From positions 19,548-41,578 of the forward strand of contig CAAAJI010000493.1 of NCBI GenBank assembly GCA_900642245.1: a DNA stretch of 22,031 nt. Reading direction: 5' to 3'. The stretch comes from Fragilaria radians (Eukaryota; Bacillariophyta; Fragilariophyceae; Fragilariales; Fragilariaceae). Below are positions 18,456 to 22,031 of the stretch, one piece after another (the first letter of the stretch is position 1; each line of letters opens with the position of its first letter). The position numbers and the translations under genes are program-made. A model generated the notes under the pieces. That model saw nothing but the letters and a program-made list of their open reading frames with translations, was not told the origin of the DNA and did not search any database.

Positions 18456-18460
18456 CTGTT

Positions 18461-18841
18461 AAGGCAGTAACTGAGCGTCCTCTAAATCCACTTTTTCTTA
18501 AATGGGTTCAAAGTACTTTAGACCCTATTGCTGCTTAAGAATTCTTATGTATTCTTTACGTGTTGGACATTTCAAAAAAATGAGACAAAGGAAGGATTAT
18601 TACAAAAAGAATCTTCCTAAACATGCAACAATATGATACCACCACCAGTTATAATTAGACGTAACCGTTTAAAATAGGTATATCCCTAGTGATTTTAGTC
18701 GCTCACTCTCTAACTACTCGATCACTTCGAGTATTATTGTACTTACAAAGAAGGGTTAAGGGATAGCAACGCCCAGATTGGATGTGAAAAGCCACACTGT
18801 AACTCAAATTTAGGGGTAGTGATATGTAAGATGTTTAGAGT
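18461..18841. other. Gene-free stretch beyond gypsy G3
   Basis: This would be the protease-RT linker of G3, but I could not recognise any motif in it. No open frame of note, tRNA or clear repeat is seen. Confidence 0.5.
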
Positions 18842-19087
18842 TTGGGTTTGCCTCTAACGAAACGAAAGGTAAGAACTCATGAAGGAACGACGAGAGAGGG
18901 TACCACAATAAAAAGTAGTCTCTCAAAGTTAGAATCGCATTATGAGGAAGTAAACATGGATAAAGCATGTAACGGATCCAATCCCGTACCGGATTTATCA
19001 TTCGTTTTGCAAGATGACAAAGTTGGATTGGCATTACAATCGTCCCTACTGGAAACTCCTGCAATAATTTTTTCCTCAATTGATTAA
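18842..19087 (+). pseudogene. Possible LRR N-terminal fragment or unrelated short frame
   Basis: A plus-strand frame of 81 codons ends PVPDLSFVLQDDKVGLALQS, then SLLETPAIIFSS. The spacing and residues recall the conserved cytosolic block of genes A and B (P.LS.S..FLS.DQK..LAERSS......PGAFS): P, F, L, D, K, L, A, S, S, P and FS line up with small length differences. The frame then stops, with no membrane helix after it. It may be a relic of another, more distant LRR copy or a chance frame; nothing else supports a gene here. Confidence 0.3.
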
Positions 19088-19143
19088 ATTGATAAATCTA
19101 TTCTTTAGGCTTTTTCGAACCATATCTAGATCAAGTAGATGGT

Positions 19144-20915
19144 GGAATAGCTATTCCGCATCAGGTAAGGAATAGTCAGTAAAACTGACCTATAGTACTC
19201 AATACACACAATACACTAAAGAGAAATTTGCACATTCCTCACCGACGCGTGCGCCATTTATTGCTCCTTCAACTCAATGGTCTATATAGCTATATTCACA
19301 ATATGTTGTCTTCTTTGTCGTGTTCTTCAAACGAGGTGGTTGAAAAGTATTTTGTAGAAGGCAATGCAGATGTTTGGACTTGTAAATGCAAGAAGACCAG
19401 GAAGAAGGGGCAGGGGTGGGAAAATCTGATGGATCACATTCAACGGGAGCATGCAGACACTTTGGAAGCGTCAAAGAAGAAAGGAAGTGGTTCTATCTTA
19501 CGGTTCTTTGCAAAGAAAGACACTAGCCTGTTTAGCTAGGTAGAATGGATTGTGAAGGAGCGTCTACCATTTAGTTTCTGCAAAAAACCGACTACCCAGG
19601 AAATTTTCACTTCTTGATGCCATTTTGGTAGAGAGTTTAATGAAGACAATGACACAATTTACAGTTATTCTTGAGCAGAAATGAAGCACAGATATTTTTC
19701 ATTGGCTTTTGATGGTTGGAGCTCAGGAGAGACTCACTTTATGACTGTTTTTGCTATGTGGCCAGACCAAACTTAAGAGAAAGAATATTCTCAAGCAATC
19801 TTATCATTTGCTCCACTGCAGGATGAAGAGCACCTTGATGCAGATTCTCACAAGGAAAGTATTTTTGAGATTCTAGGTCTTTAAGACAAGGCTTACTCCA
19901 ATGTTGCCTGTATAACTGGGGACAATTGTTCTACAAACCACAGCTTTGCTGAAAAAGCTTCTTTATGTCTTGTGGGTTGTGCAAGCCATTGTTAAAAAAT
20001 GGGCATCAAGATTATTCTAGAATCGTATTCTGGTGTCACGAAACGCATTCCTGAGTTGATGACTCATTTACGAAATCTGACAGCACGTGTTTCTTTTTGC
20101 AGACACACACATTTGGGTCCTATTCTCTGCAATGTGACACAGTATTTCAAAATACTACAACCAATAAGTATTATAGAGCATTCAGATCTTCAACTATCAC
20201 CTGGCAAGAATCGACTGGCCAGTAATTTATAGAAGATACTCATTGATCTTGATCTTCTAACAGTGACATTTCAAAATGAAGATCTATTGGGAAGTAGTCT
20301 CTTTAACAACAAAGATGAAAGTAATCGACCGAACCTTTGAAAGTGCAGTGGTAAAGATCCAGGAGGTGCAACAATCCAATGGGAATTTAACACAAACCAA
20401 CTATGAAGCTAAATGCGTCCAACACCTGAAGAAGCCGGATGAACCCCATGATGAAAATCCAGATGTTGAAGAGATAGTTCAAGAATCTGATTTGCAAGCA
20501 CTGATGAGAGACCTCAAGAAGCGCAAGACAGAAGCACCAGTCAGTTCATCCTCAAGATATGCTGATCTGAGGTTCATTAGACCAACCAGTAACAAGTGCG
20601 AGCAACAATTTTCCATTGCTGGATTTGCATTTACAAAACATCGGCATGGTTTATTGCCCATTAATTTGGAAATGCAAATATTTTTACATGCCAATCAGCA
20701 TCTATGGGATGGTGCATTGTTCAATTCCTGTGATCTTATTGAATAAACAATTTTTAAAAATAAGGTTTTTGAGTTAGTAATCATGACTTATTCTTGAATT
20801 ATTTATTCCTGTTAGTTTCTAGTAGGGAATAATTAATTTTGAGTTTTGTCTCTGCATGAATAAGTTATTCTGTGTCATGTGACTAGGGGAATAAATAAGG
20901 AATTGTTATTCCGGA
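19144..20915 (+). mobile_element. hAT-family DNA transposon remnant
   Basis: The plus strand holds a decayed hAT transposase (BED finger, RNase-H-like catalytic segments, C-terminal dimerisation region). At its outer sides lie two similar short near-palindromes, GGAATAGCTATTCC (19144-19157) and GGAATTGTTATTCC (about 20902-20915). Read as inverted repeats they match at 11 of 14 positions and could be remnants of the terminal inverted repeats. I could not find a convincing 8-bp target duplication, so the outer limits are tentative. Confidence 0.65.
19291..20746 (+). pseudogene. hAT transposase, broken by stops and frameshifts
   Basis: The open frame 19228-19539 has a BED-type zinc finger (WTCKCKKTRKKGQGWENLMD, then HIQREH). 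Next comes the conserved WIVKERLPFSFCKKPTTQE-like block at about 19540-19600. From 19681 one frame reads FSLAFDGWSSGETHFMTVFA with a catalytic Asp. It runs through stops at T*EK, GL*DK and HC*KM to ACITGDNCSTNHSFAEKASL, with the second Asp at 19921. The region around 20100-20280 is damaged or partly deleted. The final frame (20276-20746) carries FESAVVKIQE and the hAT dimerisation region RFIRPTSNKCEQQFSIAGFA and INLEMQIFLHANQHLWD, ending in a TAA. The enzyme would cut and paste the element; this copy cannot be functional. Confidence 0.88.
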
Positions 20916-21691
20916 GGGCCTGAGTCCTGGTGCCCACTCTTGGAGATAGCAGCAGCAGGAGTAGTAGTTGTCATATAATACAAAAATCCAACAACTGTTC
21001 TCAAAACAACTCTACTAATTCAAGCAATGGCATTGCTGTCGGCAATGCGGTTGATATTTTGAATTCTACACAAGCATGTTTTATTCACTTCATTGCTGAC
21101 TTCATAATCATCGTCATCATTCAACAGAAGCATTAATTTTTTCTTCAGATGGTTTCTTCGAATTTGGTGGCCTCTTACCCTTGTTTTCTTCCCTGGTCCA
21201 GCAACCCTTTGTTGTAAGTCCAGGGAGTCCGCAAGTATCACATTTTCCGTAAAGTTTCTTCAATGTTTTAGAGAGAGTTGATTATTGGCCTATTTTCTAT
21301 TTCATGTGTTGGCCCGATGACCAAATTTCCCGAAATTGTAATGCGCTGGAGGATTCTGAAAAAGGAGCATTCCCCCTATTTCATACAAGGTACGTTTATA
21401 ATTTCGTGAATTTTGTATGTATTCCTTGACCATAACTAATTGATAGTCAGCAGGTCTGCATTGAATTGTGCTCAAAGGTCAAAATTCATCAATATCTGAC
21501 AACTCTTTGAGATGAAGGATACATATTGCATACAGTATTGTTTAAAAGTTTATTCAAAAGATCTAATGTGATTACCTTACTAAATGACAAATAACTTTAC
21601 TATACGACAAACCTTAATACTAAAACTACGATTTAGATTTTCAATCAAATGTAAGTACACTCCAGTATATTGTGACTCAGTTAGATTTTCC
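20916..21691. other. Gene-poor stretch between the hAT element and LRR gene C
   Basis: No supported intact gene. The start has a short AGCAGCAGC/AGTAGTAG repeat (about 20947-20968). A small gag-like zinc-knuckle relic lies at 21117-21249. The A/T-rich remainder up to 21691 is the 3' flank of LRR gene C. Confidence 0.5.
21117..21249 (-). pseudogene. Possible zinc-knuckle relic
   Basis: The minus strand reads GKCDTCGLPGLTTKGCW, then KRPPNSKKPSEEKINAS and a TGA at 21117-21119. The spacing is C-X2-C-X4-L-X4-C, that of a retroelement CCHC knuckle whose His has become Leu (CTT where CAT is expected). No other Gag or Pol part was found beside it, so the assignment to a retrotransposon is a guess. 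Confidence 0.35.
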
Positions 21692-22005
21692 TCAGCTGCA
21701 GTAACACCCGTCTAAAATGAATTTAGTTTCTAAAGCACATATTTCCTTTGCTAATGGCTGTGACCCTCCATTACCAATACAAATTGCCTTAAAATTCTCT
21801 TGCAAATTGCAATTTAAAATAAGATAGACATATTAGTATTTGTCAAAGAAGTCAATCATACTGAGACTCATGCAAACAATCTTACCTAGTTTTGTCAGCA
21901 ATCCAATCTCAGATGGAACTTTGTGCGTAGTCTCTATAAGTAGGTATTCAAGCTGAGATAGGCTTCCAATCTCTGAAGGGATTTCCCCACCTATAATTAA
22001 TTCTT
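21692..22005 (-). CDS. LRR gene C: last two exons, gene continues beyond the right edge
   Basis: The minus strand has an acceptor TTTCAG before an exon at 21886-22005 (120 nt), reading ELIIGGEIPSEIGSLSQLEY and KVPSEIGLLTKL. A phase-1 GTAAG donor, an 87-nt intron (21799-21885) and a last exon at 21692-21798 (107 nt) follow, with NFKAICIGNGGSQPLAKEIC, ALETKFILDGCYCS and a TGA. Lengths equal those of the fourth exon of genes A and B and the last exon of B. No stop or shift is seen in this part, so the gene may be intact. Its membrane part and first exons lie outside the window. Confidence 0.88.
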
Positions 22006-22031
22006 CTGAAAGCAATTTTTATCAGACATTT

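Larger units (their letters stand above)
16670..18460 (-). mobile_element. Ty3/gypsy remnant G3 (RT to start of integrase)
   Basis: The minus strand carries RT (about 18455-17640), RNase H (about 17640-17130), a linker and the integrase zinc domain (about 17066-16680). The element stops abruptly at about 16670 against the LRR exon-1 fragment and has no recognisable Gag, protease or LTR on its other side. It differs from G2 in sequence (for example YLDDLLVVS against YLDYVLVA), so it is a separate element rather than a duplicate. Confidence 0.88.

Noticed and set aside
1..22031. tRNA, rRNA or CRISPR features
   Set aside because: No GGTTCGAATCC-like T-arm with cloverleaf, no rRNA core motif and no regularly spaced repeats with unique spacers were seen on either strand.

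Overview
The window looks like a piece of a diatom (probably pennate) nuclear genome. Three things point there. There are membrane-anchored leucine-rich-repeat (LRR) proteins of the type expanded in diatoms, whose ectodomain carries a QRF..AT.YF...WLS...C.W...C block before IPSEIG-type repeats. Genes are interrupted by short GT-AG introns of 72-128 nt. The spacers are filled with decayed Ty1/copia, Ty3/gypsy and hAT elements of the kinds common in stramenopiles. The species assignment is inference. No rRNA, tRNA, CRISPR or bacterial-type operon was seen.

Layout: 1-1146 is a collapsed Ty3/gypsy remnant (minus) in which gag reads in frame into the integrase core. 1147-3540 is a Ty1/copia remnant (minus) with a 149-bp 3' LTR and several large internal deletions. 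3541-4692 has no gene. 4693-6719 is LRR gene A (minus, five exons, apparently intact, 556 aa). 6720-8574 is the shared upstream spacer of two divergent genes; it holds a 9-bp-arm palindrome, a degenerate copy of an unknown coding block, and a 35-bp tandem repeat. 8575-10622 is LRR gene B (plus, five exons, apparently intact, 557 aa). 11315-11700 is the better copy of the unknown block. 11944-12195 holds the last two exons of a third LRR gene (D), cut by a gypsy element. That element (12195-about 16470, minus) retains gag, protease, RT, RNase H and integrase but carries many stops and frameshifts. 16513-16668 is a fragment of LRR exon 1, squeezed between that element and another gypsy remnant (about 16670-18460, minus). 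18842-19087 may be a further LRR N-terminal fragment. 19140-20915 is a decayed hAT transposon (plus). 21692-22005 are the last two exons of another LRR gene (C, minus) that runs off the right edge.

The main result is that the LRR genes share one precise modular design. Exon 1 is about 1.3 kb and encodes a conserved cytosolic tail, one transmembrane helix and the N-terminal ectodomain. It is followed by symmetric phase-1 exons of 69, 66 and 120 nt carrying LRRs, and a final 107-119 nt exon carrying a Cys-containing C-terminal cap. Exon lengths are identical in A and B and intron lengths nearly so; C and D keep the same last junction. Two genes are intact and the others are partial, so the window shows a birth-and-death LRR cluster being broken up by retrotransposons. 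A ligand or pathway cannot be read from the sequence.
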